Part shown: in pieces, positions 26,601-34,881 of the stretch
Layout: each line of letters opens with the position of its first letter
Position numbering within the stretch: the first letter of the stretch is position 1
NCBI RefSeq assembly: GCF_900096585.1
Contig: NZ_FMYH01000003.1
Coordinates: 434,001-498,000 of the forward strand
DNA from: Sanguibacter gelidistatuariae
Lineage (GTDB): Bacteria > Actinomycetota > Actinomycetes > Actinomycetales > Cellulomonadaceae
DNA: 64,000 nt
Direction of reading: 5' to 3'
Position numbers and translations under genes: made by a program
Notes under the pieces: generated by a model
Database searches by the model: none
What the model saw: the letters and a program-made list of their open reading frames with translations, nothing else
What the model was told of the DNA's origin: nothing

Positions 26601-27216
26601 CTTCGAGCGGGACATGCTGGGCCTCTACGTCTCCGACCACCCGCTCTCCGGCCTTGAGCACGTCCTCGCCCAGTCCGCGGAGGTCTCGATCGCGACCCTG
26701 CTGACCGACGAGGGCCGGGCAGACGGGTCGACCGTCGTCATCGCGGGCCTCATCACGTCCCTGCAGCGCAAGATGTCCAAGCAGGGCAACCCGTGGGCCG
26801 CGGTGACGATCGAGGACCTCGACGGAGGCGTCGAGGTGATGTTCTTCGGCGAGACGTACCTGGCGTACTCGACGATCCTCGCCGAGGACCAGATCGTGGT
26901 GCTCCGCGGGCGGGTGCGACGCCGCGACGAGACGATGCAGCTGCAGGCGATGGAGGTGTCCCTGCCGGACATCTCGACCGGGACCGACTCCCCGGTCGTG
27001 GTGACGCTCGCTGAGTCGCGCTGCACGCAGCACGTCGTGGAGCGGCTGCGGGAGATCCTGCGCACCCACCCGGGCAGCACCCCCGTGCACCTGAGCCTGA
27101 CCAGCCCCGGGCGGACCAAGGTCATGCGGGTCGAGGACGCGTTGCGCGTGCAGCGCAACCCGTCGTTGTACGGGGACCTCAAGGCCCTGCTCGGCACGAG
27201 CTGCCTGCCCTCGTGA
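23668..27216 (+). CDS. dnaE: DNA polymerase III alpha subunit
   Basis: Replicative DNA polymerase of the C family, 1182 residues. An N-terminal PHP domain (VHLHVHTEYSMLDGA, ATTDHGYLFG, VEAYVTPG, STGCPSGEV, ATNDLHYV) retains the expected metal ligands, as in M. tuberculosis DnaE1 where this domain proofreads. The catalytic palm shows GPGRGSGAGS and MPDFDIDFDERRR, with the two acidic pairs. Later come the tandem helix-hairpin-helix region and a C-terminal OB fold (about 1000-1090). It probably starts leaderless on ATG. The stop codon overlaps the start of the NUDIX gene. Confidence 0.96.
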   Translation: MSSASTSASEDFVHLHVHTEYSMLDGAARLGDLFAETSRLGQKAIATTDHGYLFGAYDFWKQGTAAGVKPIIGVEAYVTPGTSRKDNTRVRWGDASQASDDVSARGAYTHLTMWAKDNEGLHNLFRMSSLASLEGQMGKWPRMDRELLETYGKGMIASTGCPSGEVQTRLRLGHYDEAVKAAGELQDVFGKENFYVELMDHGLDIETRVFKDLLRLSQDIGAPLVATNDLHYVKQEDSHSQEALLCINSGSTLTDPDRFKFDGDGYYVKSAAEMRRIWKELPQACDNTLLIAEQCEVSFDTKANYMPNYPCPPGEDETSWFIKEVEAGLRYRYPGGIPDEVRQRADYETKVIIQMGFPGYFLVVADFINWSKNNGIRVGPGRGSGAGSMAAYVMKITDLDPLQHGLIFERFLNPDRVSMPDFDIDFDERRRGEVIRYVSDKYGEDRVAQIVTYGTIKAKQALKDSSRLLGMPYAMGEKLTKAMPPAIMGKDISLTGIFDPADKRYNEAEEFRQIHAADPDAQRVVELAKGIEGLKRQWGVHAAGVIMSSAPLIDIIPIMRRPQDGAVITQFDYPKCEELGLIKMDFLGLRNLTILDDALENIVMNGKGPVELESLTLDDPDTYALLGRGDTLGVFQLDGGGMRTLLKLMRPDNFEDISAVGALYRPGPMGANSHTNYALRKNGLQEVVPIHPELAEPLAGTLGMTHGLIVYQEQVMSIAQTVAGFSLGQADILRRAMGKKKKSELDKQFEGFSSGMVERGFSMAAVKALWDVLLPFSDYAFNKAHSAAYGVVSYWTAYLKANYPTEYMAALLTSVRDDKDKSALYLNECRRMGITVLPPDVNSSSANFTAVGKDIRFGLTAIRNVGANVVDAIVASREAKDAYTGFTDFLDKVPAVVCNKRTIESLIKAGAFDSLGHARRALQVVHEQAVDSVIGVKRKEAEGQFDLFAGFGDDEDDGMSFSVDIPDLPDWDKKQLLAFERDMLGLYVSDHPLSGLEHVLAQSAEVSIATLLTDEGRADGSTVVIAGLITSLQRKMSKQGNPWAAVTIEDLDGGVEVMFFGETYLAYSTILAEDQIVVLRGRVRRRDETMQLQAMEVSLPDISTGTDSPVVVTLAESRCTQHVVERLREILRTHPGSTPVHLSLTSPGRTKVMRVEDALRVQRNPSLYGDLKALLGTSCLPS

Positions 27217-27680
27217 TGAACCGTTTCCAGGTGATCCCGGCCGCCTACGTGATCTTCCGCCGCACCCACGACGGAGCCGAGCAGGTGCTCCTGCAGCTAC
27301 GCCAGAACACCGGGTACATGGACGGGCACTGGGCCTGCGGGGCGGCGGGTCACGTCGAGCAGGGGGAGTCGATGTTCGCCGCGGCCGTGCGCGAGGCCCG
27401 CGAGGAGCTGGGGGTCCGCGTCGTGGGCCAGGACCTCCTGCCAGCCACGGTCATGCACCGCACGACGGCGGGAGGTGGCCCGATCGAGGAACGGGTCGAC
27501 TTCTTCTTCCAGTGCCGCACGTGGTCGGGGGAGCCGGCGCTGCAGGAGGCGGACAAGGCCCTCTCGCTGCGCTGGTTCGACCTGACCGCGCTTCCGGACC
27601 CGGTCGTCCCGCACGAGCTGTACGTGCTCAAGCAGCTGGGCGCCGGGTCTCTCGACCCAGTGGTCGCCTTTGGCTTCTGA
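27213..27680 (+). CDS. NUDIX hydrolase
   Basis: A 155-residue hydrolase of nucleoside diphosphates linked to another group. The Nudix box is complete: GHVEQGESMFAAAVREAREE followed by LGV fits Gx5Ex7REUxEExGU. Substrate cannot be predicted. The C-terminus (HELYVLKQLGAG) is like that of small actinobacterial NUDIX proteins. The GTG at 27213 overlaps the dnaE stop (GTGA), and the ATG at the next codon is an equivalent start, so it is coupled to dnaE. Confidence 0.88.
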   Translation: MMNRFQVIPAAYVIFRRTHDGAEQVLLQLRQNTGYMDGHWACGAAGHVEQGESMFAAAVREAREELGVRVVGQDLLPATVMHRTTAGGGPIEERVDFFFQCRTWSGEPALQEADKALSLRWFDLTALPDPVVPHELYVLKQLGAGSLDPVVAFGF

Positions 27681-27735
27681 CCGGCGGCTGCCCCTCGACA
27701 CGGCTTGCCCGATCCGCTCTGACCGGCCCCTCGCA

Positions 27736-27741
27736 TAGACT
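27736..27741 (+). promoter_or_regulatory. Putative -10 box for a leaderless PPOX transcript
   Basis: TAGACT lies 7 bases before the GTG start of the PPOX gene. No ribosome binding site is seen. Confidence 0.5.
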
Positions 27742-27748
27742 TGCCGGT

Positions 27749-28186
27749 GTGATCCACCAGCGACTGATCGACCAGCGAGCGATTCACCTCACGCCCGAGC
27801 AGCAGGTGTTCGTGACCGAACGCCACCTCGCCACCCTGACGACGCTGCGCGCCGACGGGTCCCCGCACGTCGTCCCGGTCGGTTTCACCTGGGACCCCGA
27901 CGCCGGCGTCGTGCGGATCACGACGAACGACTCGTCGATCAAGCGCAAGAATGCCGAACGGCCTGCGACCGACGGCGCCCCGCCCCGCGCAGCCGTCTGC
28001 CAGGTCGACGGCGGACGGTGGATCACCCTGGAAGGCCCCGTCACCGTCTCCCGAGAGCCCGAGGAGATCGCCGAGGCGGTGCGCCGGTACGCCCGTCGCT
28101 ACCGCGAGCCCGCGGAGAACCCCAGCCGCGTCGTCCTGGTCCTCACCCCGGACAAGGTCATGAGCTCGGGGTACATGTCCCGCTGA
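27749..28186 (+). CDS. PPOX-class flavin or F420-dependent reductase
   Basis: A 145-residue split-barrel protein of the pyridoxamine 5'-phosphate oxidase-like class. ERHLATLTTLRADGSPHVVP is the typical N-terminal strand pair, VRITTNDSSIKRKNAERP is the cofactor-binding stretch, and the C-terminus has KVMSSGYMSR. In actinobacteria close relatives use coenzyme F420, for example biliverdin reductases, but FMN is also possible. The ligand cannot be settled here. It starts on GTG and is followed by a convergent gene after 33 bases. Confidence 0.82.
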   Translation: MIHQRLIDQRAIHLTPEQQVFVTERHLATLTTLRADGSPHVVPVGFTWDPDAGVVRITTNDSSIKRKNAERPATDGAPPRAAVCQVDGGRWITLEGPVTVSREPEEIAEAVRRYARRYREPAENPSRVVLVLTPDKVMSSGYMSR

Positions 28187-28219
28187 GCGGGTGGCCGGTG
28201 CCCGTGCAGTGCCGTCCGC

Positions 28220-28438
28220 TCAGGAGACCGTTGCGGACGTCGAGCCGGCGGGGGAGTCGACGACGATCACGTCGCCCTTGTGCAGCTGGCGTCCACGACG
28301 GGTGTCGACCTCGCCGTTGACCGAGACCTCGCCGTCGGAGATGAGCTCGCGTGCTTGCGCGCCGGACTCGGCGAGGTTCGCCAGCTTGAGGAACTGCCCC
28401 AGCCGGATGATGTCGTCAGAGATCTCTACGTGGTCCAT
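28220..28438 (-). CDS. Small S4-domain RNA-binding protein
   Basis: A 72-residue protein that is essentially one S4 domain: IRLGQFLKLANLAESGAQAR, then ISDGEVSVNGEVDTRRGRQL, then GDVIVVDS. This resembles YbcJ/RlbA-type proteins thought to act in rRNA or stalled-ribosome handling. The ATG at 28438 is chosen because the S4 fold starts directly after it; the open frame extends 14 codons upstream without a recognisable signal. GAGAAT lies 6 bases before the ATG. It is convergent with the PPOX gene. Confidence 0.82.
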   Translation of the reverse strand: MDHVEISDDIIRLGQFLKLANLAESGAQARELISDGEVSVNGEVDTRRGRQLHKGDVIVVDSPAGSTSATVS

Positions 28439-28546
28439 GCACCTATTCTCTCGCGGATCCTGGGCGGACCTGTCCGCCACTCCCGTCCGCAGACCCGTCC
28501 ACGCAGACCCGTCGCAGCATGTTCGCGACGTCCGCGCGAGAATCGC

Positions 28547-28638
28547 CTAGGGCGCCCGCAAACTCGCGCCTTGGGCGCTCGCAAACTCGCGCCTTGGGCG
28601 CTCGCAAACTCGCGCCTTGGGCGCTCGCAAACTCGCGC
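28547..28638 (+). repeat. Four 23-bp tandem repeats feeding into the hisD promoter
   Basis: The unit CTTGGGCGCTCGCAAACTCG plus CGC is present at 28570, 28593 and 28616, with a slightly diverged copy (CTAGGGCGCCCG...) at 28547. A fifth unit begins CTAGAAT at 28639, which is the hisD -10 box. Each unit holds a short inverted repeat GGCGC...GCGCC. It is not a CRISPR array: there are no spacers. Confidence 0.93.
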
Positions 28639-28645
28639 CTAGAAT
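28617..28645 (+). promoter_or_regulatory. Putative hisD promoter (TTGGGC, 17 bp, TAGAAT), leaderless
   Basis: The -35-like TTGGGC belongs to the last tandem repeat. TAGAAT follows after 17 bp and lies 6 bases before the hisD GTG. The 23-bp repeat period equals the distance from -35 to -10. Confidence 0.65.
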
Positions 28646-28651
28646 GGGTGA

Positions 28652-29974
28652 GTGATCAATCGACTGGACCTGCGTGGTCGCTCCCTGACAGCCCGTGAGC
28701 TCATCGAGGCGCTGCCTCGCGCCGAGGTACGCGTCGAAGACGCCGCCGAGCGCGTGGTGGGCATCATCGCGGCGGTTCGTGCCCATGGTGCGGCCGAGCT
28801 CCGCGACCTCGCCGAAAAGTTCGACGGCGTCCGCCCGGTCAACCTCCGGGTCCCCGCAGAGGCCTTCAAGAAGGCCCTGCTCACCCTGGACCCAGCTGTC
28901 CGCGAGGCGATCGAGGAGTCGATCACCCGGGTCCGCGCTGTGCACAAGGCCCAGCTGCCCCAGGACTTCGTCGTGGACCTCGCCCCGGGTGCCCAGGTGC
29001 GCCAGCGCTGGATCCCGGTCGGTCGGGTGGGCCTCTACGTCCCCGGTGGCCTCGCGGTCTACCCGTCCTCAGTCATCATGAACGTCGTCGCGGCGCAGGA
29101 GGCGGGCGTCCGCTCGCTCGCCGTCGCCTCGCCCCCGCAGAAGGAGAACGACGGCCTCCCGCACCCGACCATCCTCGCGGCCTGCGCGCTGCTCGGCGTC
29201 GACGAGGTCTACGCCGTGGGTGGCGCCCAGGCTATCGCGATGTTCGCCTACGGTGCACGCGGCAGCGAGCCGCAGGACGGCGACATTCTCTGCGAGCCGG
29301 TCAACGTCGTCACCGGCCCGGGCAACGTCTACGTCGCCGCGGCCAAGCGCCTCGTGCGCGGCGTCGTCGGGATCGACGCCGAGGCCGGCACGACCGAGAT
29401 CGCAGTCCTGGCCGACGGCGGTGCGAACGCCGACCACGTCGCCGCTGACCTCATCAGCCAGGCCGAGCACGACCCGGCCGCCGCGTCCGTGCTCGTCACC
29501 GACTCGGTCGAGCTGGCCGGCGCGGTCGAGGCCCGCCTGGTCGACCGCACCGAGGTCACCCGGCACTCCGCCCGGGTGAGCCAGGCCCTCGCCGGGCCGC
29601 AGTCGGCCATCGTCCTGGTCGACTCGATCGCCCACGGCGTGGAGGTGGTCAACGCCTACGGCGCCGAGCACCTGGAGATCCAGACGGCCGACGCCGCCGA
29701 CGTGGCGTTGAAGATCACGAACGCCGGGGCGATCTTCGTCGGCCCGTACTCCCCGGTGGCTCTGGGGGACTACATGGCCGGCTCCAACCACGTGCTGCCC
29801 ACGGGCGGCTGCGCGCACTTCGCGAGCGGTCTTGGGGTGCACAGCTTCATCAAGGCCGTGCAGGTCATCGAGTACTCGGCCGATGCGCTCCAGGAGATCT
29901 CGACCAAGATCGTCGCCTTCGCCAACGCTGAAGACCTCCCCGCCCACGGCGAAGCCATCCAGGTCCGCTTCTGA
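28652..29974 (+). CDS. hisD: Histidinol dehydrogenase
   Basis: Catalyses the last two steps of histidine synthesis, L-histidinol to L-histidine, with NAD+ and Zn2+. The 440-residue product has [65 protein letters not shown] and SQAEHDP (metal-binding region), plus [17 protein letters not shown] near the C-terminus. Length is normal. It starts on GTG, leaderless, behind the tandem-repeat promoter. It is separated from hisC by the leftward recQ-like gene, so it forms its own transcription unit. Confidence 0.95.
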   Translation: MINRLDLRGRSLTARELIEALPRAEVRVEDAAERVVGIIAAVRAHGAAELRDLAEKFDGVRPVNLRVPAEAFKKALLTLDPAVREAIEESITRVRAVHKAQLPQDFVVDLAPGAQVRQRWIPVGRVGLYVPGGLAVYPSSVIMNVVAAQEAGVRSLAVASPPQKENDGLPHPTILAACALLGVDEVYAVGGAQAIAMFAYGARGSEPQDGDILCEPVNVVTGPGNVYVAAAKRLVRGVVGIDAEAGTTEIAVLADGGANADHVAADLISQAEHDPAAASVLVTDSVELAGAVEARLVDRTEVTRHSARVSQALAGPQSAIVLVDSIAHGVEVVNAYGAEHLEIQTADAADVALKITNAGAIFVGPYSPVALGDYMAGSNHVLPTGGCAHFASGLGVHSFIKAVQVIEYSADALQEISTKIVAFANAEDLPAHGEAIQVRF

Positions 29975-29980
29975 CCCCAA

Positions 29981-30016
29981 CCCCCACCCCAGCGCGCAAG
30001 CGAAGGGGTGCGGGGG
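29981..30016. terminator. Bidirectional terminator between hisD and the recQ-like gene
   Basis: CCCCCACCCC at 29981 pairs with GGGGTGCGGGGG ending at 30016, a stem of about 10 bp with a 2-base bulge and a 14-base loop. It fills the gap between the two convergent genes. Confidence 0.6.
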
Positions 30017-32992
30017 CTATTGGAGGGCAAGGGTTAGGGGGAGAACCTCGCGGGCTCCGGCCTCGAGCAGGAGCTGACCGGCGACGGTGAGGGTCCAGCC
30101 GGAGTCGGTGTAGTCGTCGACGAGCAGGATGGACCGTCCGGCGAGACCGCCGAGGGCCGCGTCGGAGAGCTCAAGGACGAGGCGGTTGGCCACCCCCGAG
30201 AGCCGCATGGCGGAGTTCATGTCGTGGCGGCCGGGGGCCTCGTGGTCGGGGCGTGGCCCGATGGTTCCCACGAAGGGCTTGCCCAGGTACGTCGCAAGCC
30301 CTCGGCCCAGATGCTGGGCGAGCATCGGCCGGGTTACCGAACGCACGACGACGACCCCGTCGACGGCCTTGCCCGCCGGCCACGCTTCAAGTACCTGGAC
30401 CGCGGCCCGGCGCAGCGCGACGGGCGTCTCGCCGTCGGGCGTGGCGGGGGCGAAGAGCTCGCGCAGCGGCTGGGACCAGCCGAGGCCGTCGAGGCGGGCG
30501 ATCGCGCGCCCGGGGGCGCACTGCTGCTCGGCCGCAATCTTGCCCTTGACGTCCATCCCGAGAGAGGCCATCCCCGATGGCCACATCTTGCGCGGCTCGA
30601 TGACGACCCCGGGAGTGTCCATCGCCTCCCGCGCCTGGGCCACGTGCTCGGCGGTCGGCGCCGCGGGGACTGTCACGCCGCCGCAGTTGTCACACCGTCC
30701 GCACCGCATGCCGGGTTCGAGCTCGGGGTCGTCCAGTGTCCGGCGCAGGAAGGCCATCCGGCACTGGTCGGTCGTGACGTAGTCGACCATCGTGGCCTGC
30801 TCGGCGAGGCGGGCCTTCTCGACGCGCGCGTAGCGGTCGCTGTCGTAGGACCAGCCCTGCCCGGTCGCCTCCCAGCCACCCTTGACGCGCTTGACGGCGC
30901 CGTCGACGTCGAGGACCTTGAGCATCATCTCCAGGCGGGAGCGGGTGAGGTCGACCTGGGTCTCGAGCAGCTGGGCGGACTGCGTGCCGCCGCGGGACAG
31001 GGCGTCGAGGGTTGCGCGGACCTGGTCCTCCCGGGGGAAGGCGAGGGACCCGAAGTACTCCCAGATCCGCCGGTCCTCCTCGCCTGGTAGGAGCACCACG
31101 AGCGCGGAGTCGACGCCGCGCCCGGCGCGCCCGACCTGCTGGTAGTAGGCGATCGGGGAGCTGGGGGCGCCGACGTGGACGACGAAGCCGAGGTCTGGCT
31201 TGTCGAAGCCCATTCCGAGCGCGGACGTCGCGATGAGCGCCTTGACCCGGTTGGCCTTGAGATCCGCCTCGAGCGCCTCTCGCTCGGCCGGATCGGTGCG
31301 CCCGGTGTAGGCGGCCACCGGCACGCCGGCGTCCTTGAGCTGGGAGGCGATCTGCTCGGCGACCGAGACGGTCAGGCAATAGACGATCCCCGATCCCTGG
31401 GTGGACCGCAGCATCTCCAGGAGCCAGGCGACCCGGGTGGGCTGGTCCTTGAGCAGCAGCACGCTCAGGTGGAGCGACTCACGGTCCAGCCCGCCGCGCA
31501 GCACGAGGACCTTGGACCCGTGGGCGCCCGCCCCGGTGACCTCGAGCTGCTCGGCGACGTCCTGGGTCACGCGGGAGTTGGCGGTGGCCGTCGTGGCGAG
31601 GACGGGGATGCCCGCGGGGAGGTCGGCGAGCAGCGTGCGGATGCGCCGGTAGTCGGGTCGGAAGTCGTGACCCCAGTCCGAGACGCAGTGAGCTTCATCG
31701 ATGACTACGAGGCCGGCGTCGGCCGCGAGTCGGGGCAGCACCTCGTCGCGGAACCCCGGGTTGTTCAGCCTCTCGGGGGAGCATAGAAGAACGTCGATCT
31801 CTCCTGAGGTGATCTTCGCATGGATCTCGTCCCACTCGGTGACGTTCGCGGAGTTGATCGTCGCGGCCCGGATGCCGGCCCGTTCGGCCGCCGCGATCTG
31901 GTCGCGCATAAGCGCCAGGAGCGGGGAGATGATGATCGTGGGACCGGCGCCGCGGGCCCGCAGCAGGGCGGTCGAGACGAAATAGACGGCCGACTTGCCC
32001 CACCCGGTCCGCTGCACGACGAGCGCCCGGCGGTGGTCGCGGACGAGGGCATCGATCGCGGTCCACTGGTCGTCGCGGAGCGTGACGTCGTCCCGCCCGA
32101 CGAGGCGGCGCAGCGCGGCCTCGGCCTCGGGGCGCAGGTCCTCGTCGGCGTCGACGAGCCGGCGGGCCGGCGCGGGAGGCGCGGTCGGCGCCGCCTCGTC
32201 GCGGTTGGTCGCGCGGGAGGTGGGCGACGAGGGCCTGTACGACGCCGATCGCGACGGCGAGGCCTGCCCGCGAGAGTGTCCCTCGTCGGGTTCGTCGAAG
32301 ACCGGCTCGTCGAAGTACGGGACGTCCTTGTACGGGTCGTCGTCGAAAGAGGTGGGCTGCGTCGGGGTCACGGGTGCCTTGTCTGCGAGATCTGCGTCAG
32401 TCGGGTGTGGCGTCGGGCTGCTGCTGTCGGCGACCGGTTCGACGGTCGCCTGTGCGGCCGCGGCATCGGCCGAGTTGCCGGCGAGGAGCGCCCCGCTGTC
32501 GTCATCGACCGCCGTCGAGGGGGCCGCGGCGACCGCAACGGCGATCTCGACTTCTTCCTCGTCGTCGTCCTCGTCCTCGTCCTCTGGGAAGGTCGCACCC
32601 GCGAGCGGTGCCTCTTCGGCGGCGCGCGCGAAGCCGGGCGTCTGCCAGGACGGGGCGGGACCGCTGCCGGCTCCGCCCGCTCCCGGGCCGCCGTCGGGCA
32701 CGGGCGCGCTCACCAGGTTTCGGGCGTCGACCGAGGAAGTCCCCCAGGCGGGCTCGTCGCTGATGATCGGGGGGCGCCGCGGAGTCGTCGGCAGCTTTGA
32801 CCAGTCGGGCTCGACCCCCCAGCGCTTGGGCCCCTTGGGCTTGAATCGCGCCGGAGCTGGGCTCTCTCCCGCGCCGGAGCCCGCAGGGTCCGAGCCGGCA
32901 GAGTCCGCACCAGCAGGGTCCGAGCCAGCCGCGCTAGAGCCGGCCGCGTCGTCGTCGGGCGTCACAAGGGTGGACTCGCCGGGGGAGGTCAT
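30017..32992 (-). CDS. RecQ-family DNA helicase with C-terminal phosphoribosyltransferase-like domain
   Basis: ATP-dependent 3'-5' DNA helicase of the RecQ family, 991 residues. The first ~285 residues are acidic, Pro/Ala/Ser-rich and probably disordered. The helicase core follows, with RTGWGKS (Walker A, Lys333), IDEAHCVSDWGHDFRPDYRR (DEAH at 432-435), TGRTDPAER, TSALGMGFDKPDL and QQVGRAGRG. The zinc-binding part has MRCGRCDNCGG. From about residue 860 the chain looks like a type I phosphoribosyltransferase, with ILLVDDYTDSGWTL as the PRPP loop. The usual HRDC domain is not evident. TAGGCT lies 6 bases before the ATG. It lies between hisD and hisC, opposite to them. Confidence 0.88.
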   Translation of the reverse strand: MTSPGESTLVTPDDDAAGSSAAGSDPAGADSAGSDPAGSGAGESPAPARFKPKGPKRWGVEPDWSKLPTTPRRPPIISDEPAWGTSSVDARNLVSAPVPDGGPGAGGAGSGPAPSWQTPGFARAAEEAPLAGATFPEDEDEDDDEEEVEIAVAVAAAPSTAVDDDSGALLAGNSADAAAAQATVEPVADSSSPTPHPTDADLADKAPVTPTQPTSFDDDPYKDVPYFDEPVFDEPDEGHSRGQASPSRSASYRPSSPTSRATNRDEAAPTAPPAPARRLVDADEDLRPEAEAALRRLVGRDDVTLRDDQWTAIDALVRDHRRALVVQRTGWGKSAVYFVSTALLRARGAGPTIIISPLLALMRDQIAAAERAGIRAATINSANVTEWDEIHAKITSGEIDVLLCSPERLNNPGFRDEVLPRLAADAGLVVIDEAHCVSDWGHDFRPDYRRIRTLLADLPAGIPVLATTATANSRVTQDVAEQLEVTGAGAHGSKVLVLRGGLDRESLHLSVLLLKDQPTRVAWLLEMLRSTQGSGIVYCLTVSVAEQIASQLKDAGVPVAAYTGRTDPAEREALEADLKANRVKALIATSALGMGFDKPDLGFVVHVGAPSSPIAYYQQVGRAGRGVDSALVVLLPGEEDRRIWEYFGSLAFPREDQVRATLDALSRGGTQSAQLLETQVDLTRSRLEMMLKVLDVDGAVKRVKGGWEATGQGWSYDSDRYARVEKARLAEQATMVDYVTTDQCRMAFLRRTLDDPELEPGMRCGRCDNCGGVTVPAAPTAEHVAQAREAMDTPGVVIEPRKMWPSGMASLGMDVKGKIAAEQQCAPGRAIARLDGLGWSQPLRELFAPATPDGETPVALRRAAVQVLEAWPAGKAVDGVVVVRSVTRPMLAQHLGRGLATYLGKPFVGTIGPRPDHEAPGRHDMNSAMRLSGVANRLVLELSDAALGGLAGRSILLVDDYTDSGWTLTVAGQLLLEAGAREVLPLTLALQ

Positions 32993-33112
32993 GCCCCCAG
33001 CCTAAGGACCTCGGGCCCGCGCCCACGACTTGGCGGGCCGTGCCTGTGGACAAGACGGTTGCCGAAGGCCAGCGCCGATATGGACGCTCGCGAAATCGTT
33101 GGCGCAGTTCTC

Positions 33113-33118
33113 TAGACT
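33113..33118 (+). promoter_or_regulatory. Putative -10 box for a leaderless hisC transcript
   Basis: TAGACT lies 6 bases before the hisC GTG. GGGGAG fills the interval, which is too close to act as a normal Shine-Dalgarno site. A divergent TAGGCT at 32999-33004 serves the recQ-like gene. Confidence 0.55.
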
Positions 33119-33124
33119 GGGGAG

Positions 33125-34270
33125 GTGATCTCCGCAGCCACCCCTCAGCCCGTGAACCTGCCGATCCGCCCGGACCTCGCGGGCGAGTCGCCCTACGGTG
33201 CCCCCCAGCTCGACGTACCGCACCTGCTCAACGTCAACGAGAACCCCTACGGCCCCGGCCCAGAGGTCGTGGCTACGATCACCGAGCTCGTGACCGCCGC
33301 GGCAGCCGGCCTCAACCGGTATCCCGACCGCGACTTCCCCGCGCTGCGCCAGGACCTGGCCGACTACCTGGCTCGAGAGTCCGGTGTGCGCGTGGCCAAG
33401 GAGCAGATCTGGGCGGCCAACGGCTCCAACGAGGTCATGCTGCACATCATGCAGGCCTTCGGCGGACCGGGACGCACGGCCCTCTCCTTCGCCCCGACGT
33501 ACTCGATGTACCCCGAGTACGCCCGGGACACCCACACGACGTGGGTCGCGGGACGGCGCGAGAGCGACTTCACGCTCGACGCCGAGGTCGCCATCGCGAC
33601 GATCCGCGAGCACCAGCCCTCGGTCATCATCCTCACCAGCCCGAACAACCCGACCGGCACGGCGCTGACGACCGACGTGATCGTCGCGGTGTGCGAGGCG
33701 GCGCTCGAGCTGGACATCGACGGCGCCCCCGCCGTCGTCGTCGTGGACGAGGCCTACGGGGAGTTCCGCCGCGCGGGAGTGCCCTCGGCGATGGAGCTGC
33801 TCGCCCGCTTCCCGAACCTTGCCGTGAGCCGCACGATGTCCAAGGCCTTCGCCCTGGCGGGCGCGCGAGTGGGATACCTGGCGGCCTCGCAGGGCTTTGT
33901 CGACGCGCTGCGCGTTGTGCGCCTGCCCTACCACCTCTCCGCTGTGACGCAGGCGACTGCGCGAGGCGCGCTCGCGCACGCCACGACGCTGCTCGCGACG
34001 GTAGATTCGTTGCGCGCCGAGCGCGACGCGACCGTCGCGTGGCTGCGCGCGCAGACGTATCAGGGCTCCCCGCTGCAGGCGGCGGAGTCCGACTCGAACT
34101 TCGTGCTCTTCGGCACGTTCGACGACCGCCACGCCGTGTGGCAGGGTCTGCTGGACCGGGGCGTGCTCATCCGTGAGACGGGCCCCGAGGGTTGGTTGCG
34201 CGTATCGATCGGTACGCCGCAAGACATGGATGCGTTCAAGGACGCACTGGTGGAGGTGGCAGGGCTGTGA
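33125..34270 (+). CDS. hisC: Histidinol-phosphate aminotransferase
   Basis: PLP-dependent class I/II aminotransferase for the imidazole acetol phosphate to histidinol phosphate step. The 381-residue product has [12 protein letters not shown] (substrate and cofactor contact), [42 protein letters not shown] and [17 protein letters not shown] with the PLP lysine at 240, then [13 protein letters not shown]. It starts a his operon (hisC-hisB-unknown-hisH-priA) and overlaps hisB by GTGA. Confidence 0.95.
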   Translation: MISAATPQPVNLPIRPDLAGESPYGAPQLDVPHLLNVNENPYGPGPEVVATITELVTAAAAGLNRYPDRDFPALRQDLADYLARESGVRVAKEQIWAANGSNEVMLHIMQAFGGPGRTALSFAPTYSMYPEYARDTHTTWVAGRRESDFTLDAEVAIATIREHQPSVIILTSPNNPTGTALTTDVIVAVCEAALELDIDGAPAVVVVDEAYGEFRRAGVPSAMELLARFPNLAVSRTMSKAFALAGARVGYLAASQGFVDALRVVRLPYHLSAVTQATARGALAHATTLLATVDSLRAERDATVAWLRAQTYQGSPLQAAESDSNFVLFGTFDDRHAVWQGLLDRGVLIRETGPEGWLRVSIGTPQDMDAFKDALVEVAGL

Positions 34271-34881
34271 GCGCTGAGCAGGCAGGACGTCGCGGACGGA
34301 TCGAGCGGACGACGAGCGAGTCGAGCGTCCTGGTCGAGATCAACCTCGACGGGACGGGCCGCACGGACATCTCCACGACCGTGCCGTTCTACGACCACAT
34401 GCTCACCGCGCTGGGCAAGCACTCCCTCATCGACCTCACGGTCAAAGCGACCGGCGACACCCACATCGACGTCCACCACACGGTCGAGGACACCGCAATC
34501 GCCCTCGGCGAGGCGCTGCGCATCGCCCTCGGCGACAAGTCCGGCATCGGCCGCTTCGGTGACGCCCTCGTGCCGCTCGACGAGGCGCTCGCCCAGGCCG
34601 TCGTCGACGTCTCCGGGCGTCCCTACCTCGTGCACACGGGCGAGCCCGCCGGCCAGGAGTACCACCTCATCGGCGGTCACTTCACCGGCTCGCTGACCCG
34701 TCACGTCTTCGAGTCGATCGCGCACCACGCGGGCATCTGCATCCACATGCGCGTGCTCGCCGGCCGCGACCCGCACCACATCGTCGAGGCGCAGTTCAAG
34801 GCACTGGCCCGCGCGCTGCGCGCCGCCGTCGAGCCGGACCCCCGGGTCGAGGGCATCCCGTCCACCAAGGGAGCACTGTGA
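34267..34881 (+). CDS. hisB: Imidazoleglycerol-phosphate dehydratase
   Basis: Mn2+-dependent dehydratase of the histidine pathway, here a stand-alone 204-residue enzyme without the phosphatase domain of the E. coli fusion. Metal-binding motifs are present: [59 protein letters not shown]-like HHAG, and [18 protein letters not shown]. The first residues carry an RTTSE motif. It starts on GTG overlapping hisC; a longer in-frame reading from 34192 lies inside hisC and is rejected. Confidence 0.95.
   Translation: MSAEQAGRRGRIERTTSESSVLVEINLDGTGRTDISTTVPFYDHMLTALGKHSLIDLTVKATGDTHIDVHHTVEDTAIALGEALRIALGDKSGIGRFGDALVPLDEALAQAVVDVSGRPYLVHTGEPAGQEYHLIGGHFTGSLTRHVFESIAHHAGICIHMRVLAGRDPHHIVEAQFKALARALRAAVEPDPRVEGIPSTKGAL

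Noticed and set aside
22399-27090. A 1563-codon open frame on the minus strand opposite dnaE, the pseudouridine synthase gene and the end of lspA
   Set aside because: Its product is low-complexity (Val/Gly/Asp/Leu-rich) with no domain, and it mirrors three well-supported genes. Long antisense frames are expected in DNA with very high G+C at third codon positions.
28547-28638. The 23-bp repeats as a CRISPR array
   Set aside because: The units are directly adjacent with no spacers, and no cas gene is nearby.
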